This document shows, in pieces, positions 45,638 to 58,630 of a DNA stretch of 64,000 nt (position 1 is its first letter; the number at the start of each line of letters is the position of its first letter). A program made the translations under genes and the position numbers. The stretch is from positions 266,197,925 through 266,261,924 of the forward strand of contig NC_081415.1 in the NCBI RefSeq assembly GCF_030272615.1, read 5' to 3'. The notes under the pieces are model-generated. The model searched no databases. It worked only from the letters and a program-made list of their open reading frames with translations, and had not been told where the DNA came from. This stretch comes from Cryptomeria japonica. Lineage: Eukaryota; Streptophyta; Pinopsida; Cupressales; Cupressaceae.

Positions 45638-47064
45638 TGTTGGCATTTTGCATATAGATTGCATTAATGATATGTTTTCATTGATGTCAATTGAATAGGT
45701 GAATGATATTCATGATATTGTTGATGTTATTGTTGTTATTGTTATTGTCTTGTAACCGGTATGATAAACTTTAAGGAAGATGTTGTAAACTGGTATATGG
45801 TAGTTTGTAAGTTGAACCGATGTAAAGGGTTAACCTTTCTATGTAATGTAACCTATAAACCCTACCAGTTATTTTTTGTTAAACCCTAACCGATCAAGTT
45901 TGTTGGTTTAAGATCTAATGTTGAGCAGTAATGATGGAGACATGTGTGATCATTGTATGAGGATTAGTTCAGATTGATTTGGCATGTTTTTTATCTTGGA
46001 AAGGAGCAAGTGGATTGCATCTAATGCATAGTGTGTGATGAGTTACAAAGTCCAATGAAGCATTGATCATGGAGCGGTTGGAATTTTCTTGAAGAATGTG
46101 AAGAGATTGTTATGACTTCTAACGGTCAAGATTGTACCGACTTGTTTGTAATCTCGATGATGAGAATTAGGTTTTTATTGTGTTACCAACCTAATTGATT
46201 TGTATTTAAGGTCGATGATATTGTTTTGTTAAGTGTTGGCAAAGTTAACAAGATTGGCAGAAACTAGTTGAGTGTGTGGTTGCCTAACCGGTGGATGGAT
46301 CTGCAGTTTGAGTAAAGGCAGATTGAAGCTTAAGAAGGATCTGATCAAGCAGATGTAATGCTATTCAGACAGACCAAGAAAACCTGTTATTTTCTAACAA
46401 TTACAGTAGAAATTGAAATCCCCTAACCGGGTAAGCTCTAACAAGCTTGGTTACTTTCTAAATCCTCTAACAAGGTATTCCATTAGTTTGGATTCTCAAA
46501 TCCTCCAGCGAGGTTACTCCTAACAGGGTATTGTGCTTTTCATCAAGGCATATTTGTAAATCCCCTAACCGGAATTAGTTCTTAATAGGACTTATTGTAA
46601 AAGATTTAATAGGCTTGGCTCCTAACAGGGCGAACTTCAGAAGAGTTCAGATAGTCATCCTTGTGAGTCTCATCTCACCGTGGTTTTTACCTAGTTGGGT
46701 TTTCCACGTAGAAATATTTGTGTCAAGTGGTGAATGCTTTTGTGGTTATGATCTTATTTGTTGATTTGATTAACTACTTAACTATTCTGATAAGGCATGA
46801 TAATTGGAAGCATTGAGAGATGAATATGTTGACATATGATTAAGCAATTTTTTATGTTTACAAGATTGAAGTTGTTTACTGTTAAGTTGCCATAACAATC
46901 AAATCGGTTGATGTTGGTTAATGTTGAGTATTGATCTTGATAAGTGTAAGTTTACTTTGTGAGTTTAAATTTGAGTTTGGGAGTTTGTATCGATTTTTTC
47001 AGTATACTGATTCACCCCCCCTCACAGTATTCTACCGGATACTTATTCTTTCATCATACCATCA
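45638..47064 (+). repeat. 3' LTR of the plus-strand Copia
   Basis: It starts TGTTGGCATTTTGCATATAG and ends CATACCATCA. A purine tract AAAGCGGGAGA lies 17-27 bases upstream. Relative to the 5' LTR it has an extra segment of about 40 bases near 45820-45880. Confidence 0.92.
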
Positions 47065-47860
47065 CCATTGGTTTGGTGGCATCCTACTTGGTGGTGACTG
47101 TATGACACATATGCATCGTATCTAGAATTGAAAACACTACTTAGAGAATATTTTGGTTATATAATATTCATGTCAAGTGTCATGTTATTATATATTTATG
47201 ATACATTCTATGATAGTATCTATGATACACCAACATATGATAGTTCATGATAGAATCTATGACATTTATGACAGATTCTATAGCAACTATCTATTTCTTG
47301 AGGTAGATGCCTATGCATGCAAGGGGTTTGCATGAATTAAGGAATCTTGTATGTTGAAATAATATTTTGCATGTAATGTGGGTGCCCAAGTTAGAGATTC
47401 TATGACAAGTGTATGGCATTACTTCACATGCAAGTGGGTTGTATGCACACAAGTATCATCCATATCAAGGAATCACTTACAGCTATTTGATACTTGACAC
47501 ATGAATCATGGGATCCTTCTTTGGCTTTATATCTAATGCAATGTAAAAGCATAAAAGTATTGTTATTCATAGATTTTATAAGAAATTTTCTACAAGTAAA
47601 TTGATGCTACCAGAATTGATCGAGATTACATATATTCTTTTTAAAATCTAATTGAAGAAGTTTAGAGTTAGCATTACATTGTAACCTCGTTATTTTGCTT
47701 GAATATAAAGTGTTGTGCTTTTGGAGTATGGGTTTTTTTACCCAAAATGGTTTTCCCCACATATATTTGGTGTTATGGTATATTATGTTATTTCCATGTT
47801 TATTTGAGATAATCTAAATGTGATTCTTTTATTGTAGCTGATAAAGAAATGTAATAAATT
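47065..47860 (+). mobile_element. Probable right part of the ancient Copia LTR
   Basis: It resumes with CCATTGGTTTGGTGG. Near 47730 it has TATGGGTTTTTTTACCCAAA and GGTTTTCCCCACATA, the U5 block typical of plant Copia LTRs. ATGATAGAATCTATGACA-type words repeat three or four times at 47200-47280. No coding is seen. The end is uncertain. Confidence 0.5.
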
Positions 47861-49700
47861 TTGCATCTCCTCCCCCACTTAGCTTACTATTAGAAGCATT
47901 TTTTTGCATCTTTTCTTCTTTCAATTCCATGAAAGGATCTCCATTTCTCCCAAAGAGAGTTTCATATTGTCCGCAATCTTAGAGTTCTTTCAATATTTTA
48001 TTGAATTCTTGCATCGATTTCGTCTCAAGTTTTTGAAGATTTTTATTTTTTGCTTACTTTTTCCTTAGGAGAATGAATAGAGATGGAGATATCTTCTCTC
48101 TTTGTTTGAGAAATGGGAATTTTTTAAGGAGGATTCCTTCATGAATTTCATTCATTATATTCTTAGCAATCTCTCTAAGTCACATTACTCACCTTTTGAA
48201 GGATAATATCATTTACAATATCTATATATTTTTATTGAAGGGTATGATCTATTTAGTCTTTTGTTTCTTCTTCCATGGTTATTGGTGGTTGATCATCTCC
48301 AAATGACTCATTTTGGGGGGAGAATTTTTCTAGGGCTACCAATGTTTGTTTTAAGCATTGAGAAGATGGAAGGTTCCTATAGGGGCTAAGTTCTATAGAG
48401 AAATCATGGGATGAAGGCATGCTTTCTACTAGGGAGGGGATTTAAGGTGTGTAGGGTTCATCTCACAAAAAAAAAGATTTGAAGTCTAACGTTTATAACT
48501 AAGAAATAAGAGTTGTGGAATTTTAACAATGTCCAAATGGATCTTTGAGGAGGACTTAAAAGGATTTTGACTTATTTTCTCACATTTTTTCTAAGGGAGA
48601 TACATTGATGCCATAAAACATTTTTTTAGAAAATATTTAAGGATTGGGGTATGGATTCAAATACCTTTGAACGCACACACAATCACACCATAAAGTCTTT
48701 ATCCTTGGGGTTAGTTTCAATTTCATATGTTTGAAAGGGGCCAAGGGAGTCCCCTACATTTTTAAGAATTATCATATCTCTATGTTCAAAAGGAATATTT
48801 GGTATCTGATCCAAAAGGGGGTTATGGGGATTTTGAAATACAATGGATCAAAATGGGGACCCCAAGGCTAGGTGAGGAGAAAGGAATCGTGTAAAAACCA
48901 AGATCCAGTAAGAAGAATATTGTCTCTATATTTTATGTTAGAAAAAATTAACAAAATAGAATCATGAGAGAGCATAGATGTGTCAAACATCTCATACCAA
49001 TTTGTCTTAAACCAATCATGAAGGATAATGGGATATTTTAAAGCCAAATTTGAGTGATAATGGCCTTCTCTTTAAGCTCCTCAACTCTTACAACTATATG
49101 AATTTCAAGGAGGTAAAAAATCAAGCCAATAGTCAATGTTTTTTTGAGACCTACGTTTGATTTTCTTTAGGTGTTAATTTCCATTTTGGTTCAAATCTTG
49201 ATTCTTTCTTGCCTATTATTTAGAAAAGTTTCTTGAGTTTTGGTGTGAATGAAATGCATCCTTTATTTTATGAGAGTTGAAGGAGAGGTGTTGATTGACC
49301 CTAGACATCTTATTTCTACAAAAATTTAAAAATGAGGTTGGTTTAGGTAGAGGGAGGTGATCTCCAAGTTGTCCAAAGGCATGATAAGGGGGGTCATACA
49401 TCTAAGTGTTGTTTTCATCAAGGAGATTGATTTGTATACCATTTCTTATCTTGTTGATTAGAGAAATCCACCATTTGCATTGATTCAAATTGTAATTAAG
49501 GGTCTTTCAATTTTTAGATTGTGAATTGCATTGTTCTCCCTAATTATCCTTTGATTTGTTTTGATAAATTCTTAGTTCATGCCCTTGTTCTACAATATTT
49601 TCCGGTGACCACTTCTATATGTTTCCTCTTGCAACCCCTAATGCAACTATCATAAGCTTGTTTTACAGATTTCATCCAATCATGTTTGAATTTTTGTTAA
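47861..49700 (-). pseudogene. Very decayed LINE ORF1-like remnant
   Basis: Minus-strand fragments look protein-coding despite many stops: LALGSPF then IPNIPFEHRDMIILKNVG, SLGPFQTYEIETNPKDKDFM (about 48860-48660), and the ALEKFSPQNESFGDDQPPI segment (about 48340-48270). The spacing of hydrophobic and Gly positions recalls the DUF4283 domain of plant LINE ORF1. No zinc knuckle or RT is identifiable. Orientation is supported; family is tentative. Confidence 0.35.
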
Positions 49701-49904
49701 TACTAATTCAAAAAGTCATTAAAAATTTTATATACTAGACATTAGAATTAAAAATTTAGATCCAATAAATAAAAATAGTACAAATGATTAAAAATAGAAC
49801 TTAAAATGATAAAGATATTTTTGTATTTAAAAAAATAATAATAATTTGAATTACATGCAAAAATGTCACAATTTATTTATTATTCATCATCTTTAAATCC
49901 TTGA

Positions 49905-52900
49905 CTATTTGTTCCCTATTATATGCATACTCTTAGATGAAAATGAAACAAAATAAGTTAGACTGTCACATGTTACAAACACATTTGTTTGTTGATTCTA
50001 AAATATTAATACAAAAACATTCAATACTTAAATAGTCAATAACATAGAGGGTGAAAGCAAATTAACTTTTTGCATGTTCTAATTGAAGATGGTTAAAAGA
50101 TGTTATAAGATACTACTACTCTACCACAATCAACAATTAATATGATACCATCAACAACTTAAAAAGGCATAAAATGGTGGCATGATAAGAAATATTATAA
50201 AAAATGGGACACACTATTATATTGTCATGTGTCACAAACAAATTTGTTTGCAAATATTAAAACCTCAATGCAAAAGTGTTTAGTACTTTAATAACTAATA
50301 ATATAGAAAGTAAAATGAATGAAACTTTTCTATGTTCTAATTGAAGACAATTTAAAAGATGATATGGATACTATTACTCTACCACGATCAATAATTGATA
50401 TGATATCATAAATAATTGAAGCATAAGACTTTGACGAGGTAAATTATCTTAAATCAAAAAAAAGGATAAACAATTGTGTTGTAACATATTCCAAACATTT
50501 TTTTTTAATTCCAAAACCTAAATGCAAAATTATTCAATACTTTAATAACTAATAAGATAAAGAGTGAAAGAAATGAACTTTTTTCATGTTCTAACCAAAG
50601 ATGGTTAAAAGAGATATGGGATGCTTGTTACTCTACCACAATTAACAATTAATATGGTATCATTAACAATTGAAGTGAGCATAAGATGTTGGTGTGGTAA
50701 AATATCTTTTAAAAAAATAAAAATAAATAAAAGGATATCTAATTGTATTGTCGCATATTCCAAACAACTTTTTACTAATTCCAAAACTTGAAGAAAAAGT
50801 ATTCAATACTTTAATAATATAAGGAATGAAGGAAATGAACCTTCTCGATGTTCTAATTAACGATGGCTAAAAGATGGTATGTGATACTTGTAACTCTGTC
50901 ACAATTAACATCTCTTATGATATTATCAATAATTAAATGATAAGATGTTGACCTAGTAAAATTATTTAGATTAAAAATGAAGTGTGCTATTGTATTGCTA
51001 CATATTTCAAACAATTTCTTATTGATTTGAAAACCTGAATGCAAAAGTATGCAATACGTTAATAACTAATAATATAAAGAGTAAAGGAAATGAACCTTCC
51101 AGATGTTCTAATTGAATATGGTCATAAGATGGTATAAGATACTTATAACTCTACCACAATTAACATATGTTATGTTATCATCAATAATTAAAGTAAGTAT
51201 AAGATGTTGACGTAATAATATTATTTAGATTTAAAAATGAAACATGATATTCTATTGTCACATATTTCAAACAATTTCTTATTGATTTCAAAGCCTCAAT
51301 TCAAAAGTATGCAATGCTATAATAACTAATAATATAAAGAATAAAGGAAATGAACCTTCTACACATTCTCGTTGAAAATGGTTAAAACATGGTATGAGGT
51401 GCTTCTTACTATTTGCTCCCTATTATATACATACTCTTAGATGAAAATGAAACAAAATATTAGATTGTCACACGTTACAAACACATTTGTTTGTTGATTC
51501 TAAAATATTAATACAAAAACATTCAATACTTAAATAGTCAATAACATAGAGGGTGAAAGAAAATTAACTTTTTGCATATTCTAATTGAATATGGTTAAAA
51601 GATGTTATAAGATACTAGTACTCTACCACAATCAACAATTAATATGATACCATCAACAACTTAAAAAGGCATAAAATGGTGGCATGATAAGAAATATTAT
51701 AAAAAATGGGACACACTATTATATTGTCATGTGTCACAAACAAATTTGTTTGCAAATATTAAAACCTCAATGCAAAAGTGTTTAGTACTTTAATAACTAA
51801 TAATATAGAAAGTAAAATGAATGAAACTTTTCTATGTTCTAATTGAAGACAATTTAAAAGATGATATGGATACTATTACTCTACCACGATCAATAATTGA
51901 TATGATATCATAAATAATTGAAGCATAAGACTTTGACGTGGTAAATTATCTTAAATCAAAAAAAAGGATAAACAATTGTGTTGTAACATATTCCAAACAT
52001 TTTTTTTTAATTCCAAAACCTCAATGCAAAATTATTCAATACTTTAATAACTAATAAGATAAAGAGTGAAAGAAATGAACTTTTTTCATGTTCTAACCAA
52101 AGATGGTTAAAAGAGATATGGGATGCTTGTTACTCTACCACAATTAACAATTAATATGGTATCATTAACAATTGAAGTGAGCATAAGATGTTGGTGTGGT
52201 AAAATATCTTTTAAAAAAAATATATAAAATAAAAGGATATATAATTGTATTGTCACATATTCCAAACAACTTTTTACTAATTCCAAAACTTGAAGAAAAA
52301 GTATTCAATACTTTAATAATATAAGGAATGAAGGAAATGAACCTTCTCGATGTTCTAATTGACGATGGCTAAAAGATGGTATGTGATACTTGTAAGTCCA
52401 TCACAATTAACATCTCTTATGATATTATCAATAATTAAATGATAAGATGTTGACCTAGTAAAATTATTTAGATTAAAAAATGAAGCGTGTTATTGTATTG
52501 CTACATATTTCAAACAATTTCTTATTGATTTGAAAACCTGAATGCAAAAGTATGCAATACGTTAATAACTAATAATATAAAGAGTAAAGGAAATGAACCT
52601 TCCAGATGTTCTAATTGAATATGGTCATAAGATGGTATCAGATACTTATAACTCTACCACAATTAACATATGTTATGTTGTCATCAATAATTGAAGTAAG
52701 TATAAGATGTTTACGTAATAATATTATTTAGATTTAAAAATGAAACATGATATTCTATTGTCCCATATTTCAAACAATTTCTTATTGATTTCAAAGCCTC
52801 AATGCAAAAGTATGCAATGCTATAATAACTAATAATATAAAGAATAAAGGAAATGAACCTTCTACACATTCTCGTTGAAAATGGTTAAAACATGGTATGA

Positions 52901-55900
52901 GGTGCTTCTTACTATTTGCTCCCTATTATATACATACTCTTAGATGAAAATGAAACAAAATATTAGATTGTCACATGTTACAAACACATTTGTTTGTTGA
53001 TTCTAAAATATTAATACAAAAACATTCAATACTTAAATAGTCAATAACATAGAGGGTGAAAGAAAATTAACTTTTTGCATATTCTAATTGAATATGGTTA
53101 AAAGATGTTATAAGATACTACTACTCTACCAAAATCAACAATTAATATGATACCATCAACAACTGAAAAAGGCATAAAAGGGTGGCATGATAAGAAATAT
53201 TATAAAAAATGGGACACACTATTATATTGTCATGTGTCACAAACAAATTTGTTTGCAAATATTAAAACCTCGATGCAAAAGTGTTTAGTACTTTAATAAC
53301 TAATAATATAGAAAGTAAAATGAATGAAACTTTTCTATGTTCTAATTGAAGACAATTTAAAAGATGATATGGATACTATTACTCTACCACGATCAATAAT
53401 TGATATGATATCATAAATAATTGAAGCATAAGACTTTGACGTGGTAAATTATCTTAAATCAAAAAAAAGGATAAACAATTGTGTTGTAACATATTCCAAA
53501 CATTTTTTTTTAATTCCAAAACCTCAATGCAAAATTATTCAATACTTTAATAACTAATAAGATAAAGAGTGAAAGAAATGAACTTTTTTATTGTTCTAAC
53601 CAAAGATGGTTAAAAGAGATATGGGATGCTTGTTACTCTACCACAATTAACAATTAATATGGTATCATTAACAATTGAAGTGAGCATAAGATGTTGGTGT
53701 GGTAAAATATCTTTTTAAAAAAATATATAAAATAAAAGGATATATAATTGTATTGTCACATATTCCAAACAACTTTTTACTAATTCCAAAACTTGAAGAA
53801 AAAGTATTCAATACTTTAATAATATAAGGAATGAAGGAAATGAACCTTCTCGATGTTCTAATTGACGATGGCTAAAAGATGGTATGTGATACTTGTAAGT
53901 CTATCACAATTAACATCTCTTATGATATTATCAATAATTAAATGATAAGATGTTGACCTAGTAAAATTATTTAGATTAAAAAATGAAGCGTGTTATTGTA
54001 TTGCTACATATTTCAAACAATTTCTTATTGATTTGAAAACCTGAATGCAAAAGTATGCAATACGTTAATAACTAATAATATAAAGAGTAAAGGAAATGAA
54101 CCTTCCAGATGTTCTAATTGAATATGGTCATAAGATGGTATAAGATACTTATAACTCTACCACAATTAACATATGTTATGTTGTCATCAATAATTGAAGT
54201 AAGTATAAGATGTTGACGTAATAATATTATTTAGATTTAAAAATGAAACATGATATTCTATTGTCCCATATTTCAAACAATTTCTTATTGATTTCAAAGC
54301 CTCATTGCAAAAGTATGCAATGCTATAATAACTAATAATATAAAGAATAAAGGAAATGAACCTTCTACACATTCTCGTTGAAAATGGTTAAAACATGGTA
54401 TGAGGTGCTTCTTACTATTTGCTCCCTATTATATACATACTCTTAGATGAAAATGAAACAAAATATTAGATTGTCACACGTTACAAACACATTTGTTTGT
54501 TGGTTCTAAAATATTAATACAAAAACATTCAATACTTAAATAGTCAATAACATAGAGGGTGAAAGAAAATTAACTTTTTGCATATTCTAATTGAATATGG
54601 TTAAAAGATGTTATAAGATACTACTACTCTACCAAAATCAACAATTAATATGATACCATCAACAACTAAAAAAGGCATAAAATGGTGGCATGATAAGAAA
54701 TATTATAAAAAATGGGACACACTATTATATTGTCATGTGTCACAAACAAATTTGTTTGCAAATATTAAAACCTCAATGCAAAAGTGTTTAGTACTTTAAT
54801 AACTAATAATATAGAAAGTAAAATGAATGAAACTTTTCTATGTTCTAATTGAAGACAATTTAAAAGATGATATGGATGCTATTACTCTACCACGATCAAT
54901 AATTGATATGGTATCATAAATAATTGAAGTAATCAAGCATAAGACGTTGACGTGGTAAATTATCTTAATTCTAAAAAAGGGACAAACAATTGTGTTGTCA
55001 CATATTCCAAACAATTTTTTACTAATTTCAAAACCTCAATGCAAAATTATTCAATACTTTAATAACTAATAAGATAAAGAGTGAAGGAAATGAACTTTTT
55101 GCATGTTCTAACTAAAGATGGTTAAAAGAGATATGGGATGCTTGTTACTCTACCACAATTAACAACTAATATGGTATCATTAACAATTGAAGTGAGAATA
55201 AGATGTTGGTGTGGTAAAATATCTTTTAAAAAATAAAATAAAAATATATATAATTGTATTGTCACATATTCCAAACAACTTTTTACTATTTCCAAAACTG
55301 AAGAAAAATTATTCAATACTTTAATAATATAAGGAATGAAGGAAATGAACCTTCTTGATGTTCTAATTGACGATGGCTAAAAGATGGTATGTGATACTTG
55401 TAACTCTATCACAATTAACATCTCTTATGATATTATCAATAATTAAATGATAAGATGTTGACCTAGTAAAATTATTTAGATTAAAAAATGAAGCGTGCTA
55501 TTGTATTGCTACATATTTCAAACAATTTCTTATTGATTTGAAAACCTGAATGCAAAAGTATGCAATACGTTAATAACTAATAATATAAAGAGTAAAGGAA
55601 ATGAACCTTCCAGATGTTCTAATGGAATATGGTCATAAGATGGTATAAGATATTTATAACTCTACCACAATTAACATATGTTATGTTGTCATCAATAATT
55701 AAAGTAAGTATAAGATGTTGACGTACTAATATTATTTAGATTTAAAAATGAAACATGTTATTCTATTATCCCATATTTCAAACAATTTCTTATTGATTTC
55801 AAAGCCTCAATGCAAAAGTATGCAATGCTATAATAACTAATAATATAAAGAATAAAGGAAATGAACCTTCTACACGTTCTCGTTGAAAATGGTTAAAACA

Positions 55901-56215
55901 TGGTATGAGGTGTTTATTACTCTACCACAATTAACAAATGTTATGATGTCATCAATAATCGAAGTAATTATAAGATATTGATGTAGTAAAATTGTTTAGA
56001 TCAAGGAATAAAATATTAGATCATCAATCATCATATATTTCAAACAATTTTTTATTGATTCCAAAACCTCGATACAACAATATTCAATACTTTCATAAAT
56101 AAAAGAAATAAGTTTCTGGATGTTCTAACTAAAGATGGTTAAAAGATAGTATGAAATGCTTGTTACTCTACTACAATTATCATCACCAACCCAAGCAAGT
56201 ACAAAATAATGGCAT
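49905..56215. repeat. Satellite array: 1,503-bp higher-order repeat of six monomers
   Basis: The landmark CTATTATATACATACTCTTA recurs at 49915, 51419, 52922 and 54425, giving periods of 1504, 1503 and 1503. Within each unit, six diverged monomers of about 250 bp are marked by CTCTACCACAATTAAC and GTTCTAATTGAA words (e.g. 50058, 50331, 50586, 50848, 51101 and 51359). Corresponding monomers in different units differ at few positions, while neighbouring monomers in a unit differ greatly, the classic HOR pattern. Two older, degenerate monomers (55916-56215) close the array. ORFs inside are artefacts. Confidence 0.95.
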
Positions 56216-57117
56216 GGTTGAACATATTTCTCTCCTATATAAAAATCACATACAATTGTGTTTCCCCTCCAATCAAACATACTGATCTTACACAATTAGT
56301 GTGTCACTAAAACAAGTAGCATGATGGGTTTTGTACACACCGCATTAAGGATCCAATTGGCAGTCTTTTCAAGAAGATCCAACAACATAACAGATGAAGA
56401 AAGTATAAAAACCCACGCCTCACTGGTCATGTCACATCTTGTAAGAATATGAAAGAGAACTCCACAATGGAAACTTTATAAAGTAAAACAAGATTATCTA
56501 TGTTGGTTTTGGATTTAGTCTACATTCTCTATCATTACTTGTACAGATTTCAATAGAATTCAACAGAATAATCTCTGATTCTGACCCATTATGCACACAT
56601 TTCACTTCACTTCATTGCAGAGAGGGATAAATGAGTTTGTGTTTGACATATTTCATGAGATTAAAAGGTTGAAGTGCTTTCAGTTAAGATTGTACACTCA
56701 AAAGTCAGTCTGAAATTGATGAAACGACAGAGATTATATAGTGGGTATTGTACTGAGTATTTTAGCTTGTGGTCATATTAACGACAGAGATTATATGGTG
56801 GGTATTTGTACTGAGTATTTTAGCTTGTGGTCATATATTTATAGTTCGTACATTAGTGGGTGCCAAAAGAATCAGATTTTGATGCATTCAGAAACCATGG
56901 GAAGATTTTGCCAGTGGAGAAGTTCAAAAGAACAACTTAACAGGTTCAAGTCCACTTATACAGATGGAGACATTTGGATGCAATACAATATTTGAGAATA
57001 TTTACTTGTAGAAGGTGCAATGTCTTGAGTCGATGGAAAAATGATGGTGGTGTTGATATTAAAGGATGGAGATGTAACATGTAATATTATTATTTATTGA
57101 TTTTTGGTAGAGATTAT
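56216..57117. other. Unassigned stretch with possible exon-like fragments
   Basis: An acceptor-like TTCATTGCAG precedes a short open segment at about 56621-56680, and a second open segment lies at 56850-56995 (e.g. HSETMGRFCQWRSSKEQL). Neither can be tied to a known gene. It borders the satellite array on its left. Confidence 0.25.
56724..56838. repeat. 57-bp tandem duplication
   Basis: The segment beginning ACGACAGAGATTATAT is repeated once (56724-56780, 56781-56838) with two or three differences. Confidence 0.9.
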
Positions 57118-57290
57118 TTATTTGTATGTTGTTTTGGGATTTGATTGGGTGAGTGTTTTTACATCAACGTTATGGGTTACATTCTATGATCAGTCATCAG
57201 GATGATATTGATGATGGATCACGGAGTGTGATCCAAAACGTTGATGTAAAAACACTCACGCAATCAAATCCAAAATCTGCATACAAATAG
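57118..57290. mobile_element. Foldback (MITE-like) element
   Basis: The whole 173 bp is an imperfect palindrome centred near 57204. The outer arms (TATTTGTATG...GGATTTGATTG-GTGAG) and the inner arms (GTTTTTACATCAACGTT) pair with few mismatches. No coding and no clear TSD. Confidence 0.75.
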
Positions 57291-57389
57291 TCTCATAGAT
57301 TGTGGAAATCTACAAACTTTGAGAGAGTGCTTTTTCAGATCATCTTTTGTTCAAGACCATTTTTCTAGTGACTACCTAATGATGGATTG

Positions 57390-58630
57390 GTGCATCTTAA
57401 GAGTTTAATATATGGCTGCAATGCTACATTTGAGAATACTTATCTGCACACCCATAGAAGGTGCAATCTCTTGAGTCAATAGGAAAATGATGGTTTTGTT
57501 GATATTATACGATGGTGATGTAACATAACATTCACATTGTTTATATTTATTTATTTTTGGTGGAGATCTTTTTTTGTCAGGAGTAATCAGATATAGATTG
57601 GAGATGTAACATAACATTCACATTATTTGTGTTTTTAGTGTGAGACCACCTTTTCAAAGTCATTTTTCAAGTGACTAACAAAAGATAGATTGGTGCCTCT
57701 TAAGAGTTTAGTATATGGCTGCAATATCATATTGAGAATATTTATTTGCACGTGTATAAAAGGTGCAATGTCTTAAGTCAATAGGAAAATGATGGTATTG
57801 TTGATATTATAGGATGGAGATGTAACATAACATTCTCATGGTTTATATTTATTCATTTTTGGTAGAGATCATTTTTTCAGATCAAGTTTTTTGTCGTGGT
57901 TAATCAAATATAGATTGGAGATGTAATATAACATTCACACTATTTGTGATTTTTAGTGTGATGCAACATTTCCATGGCCATTTTTTAAGTGACTAACTAA
58001 AGATAGATTTGTTCTCTTAAGAGTATAGTATATGGCTGCAATACCATATTGAGAATATTTATTTGCACTCACATAGAAGGTGCAATGTCTTGAGTCAATA
58101 GGAAAATGATGGTATTGTTGATATTATACGATGGCAATGTAGCATAACATTCTCATTGTTTATATTTATTTATTTTTTGTAGAGATCATTTTTCCATATC
58201 ATTTTTTTGTTGTGATTAATCAAATGTAGATTGAAGATGAAACGTGACATTCATATTATTTGTGTTTTTAGTGTGAGACCACCTTTTCAAGGCCATTTTT
58301 TTAGTGACTAACTAAAGATAGATTGGTGCATCTTAACAGTTTAATATATGGTTGCAATACAATATTTGAGAATATTTACTTGCACTCTTATCGAAGGTGC
58401 AATATCTTGAGTCAATAGGAAAATGATGGTATTGTTGATACTATAGGATGGAGATGTATCACAATATTTTTATTTTCTTTCTTTAATTTGGGTAGAGATC
58501 GCTTTTTCATAAGTGTTTTTTAATGTAATTAATTAAATATAGATTGGAGATGTAACATAAAATTCTCATTGTTTGTATTTTTAGTGCGAAGCCACCTTTT
58601 CAAGATCATTTTTCCAGTGTGATCAATTTG
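57390..58630. repeat. Second tandem array, four units of 302-318 bp
   Basis: The word GAGAATATTTA...AAGGTGCAATGTCTTGAGTC recurs at about 57432, 57734, 58051 and 58369, with an isolated older copy at 56993. Each unit also contains GGAGATGTAACATAACATTC and GTGTGAGACCACCTTTTCA. Decayed partial units trail to about 59110. Confidence 0.88.

Larger units (their letters stand above)
39739..47064 (+). mobile_element. Full-structure plus-strand Copia retrotransposon (7.3 kb)
   Basis: Homologous LTRs (39739-41113 and 45638-47064), a perfect primer-binding site TGGTATCAGAGC at 41116-41127, and gag-PR-IN-RT-RNase H in order. The 5' LTR lacks the first bases of the TGTTGGCAT start shown by the 3' LTR. 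If CCATT is the TSD, about nine terminal bases are missing. Several stops and a destroyed RT active site show it is dead. Its proteins and LTR design are close to those of the minus-strand Copia at 28381-35609, so both are one lineage. Confidence 0.92.

Noticed and set aside
50853-55316. Short minus-strand ORFs of about 60 codons repeated in the satellite
   Set aside because: They recur only because the DNA repeats, change frame between units, and have no start or codon conservation.
56621-56995. Exons of a host gene
   Set aside because: Acceptor-like site and short open segments only; no domain, no matching donor, and a tandem duplication runs through the middle.
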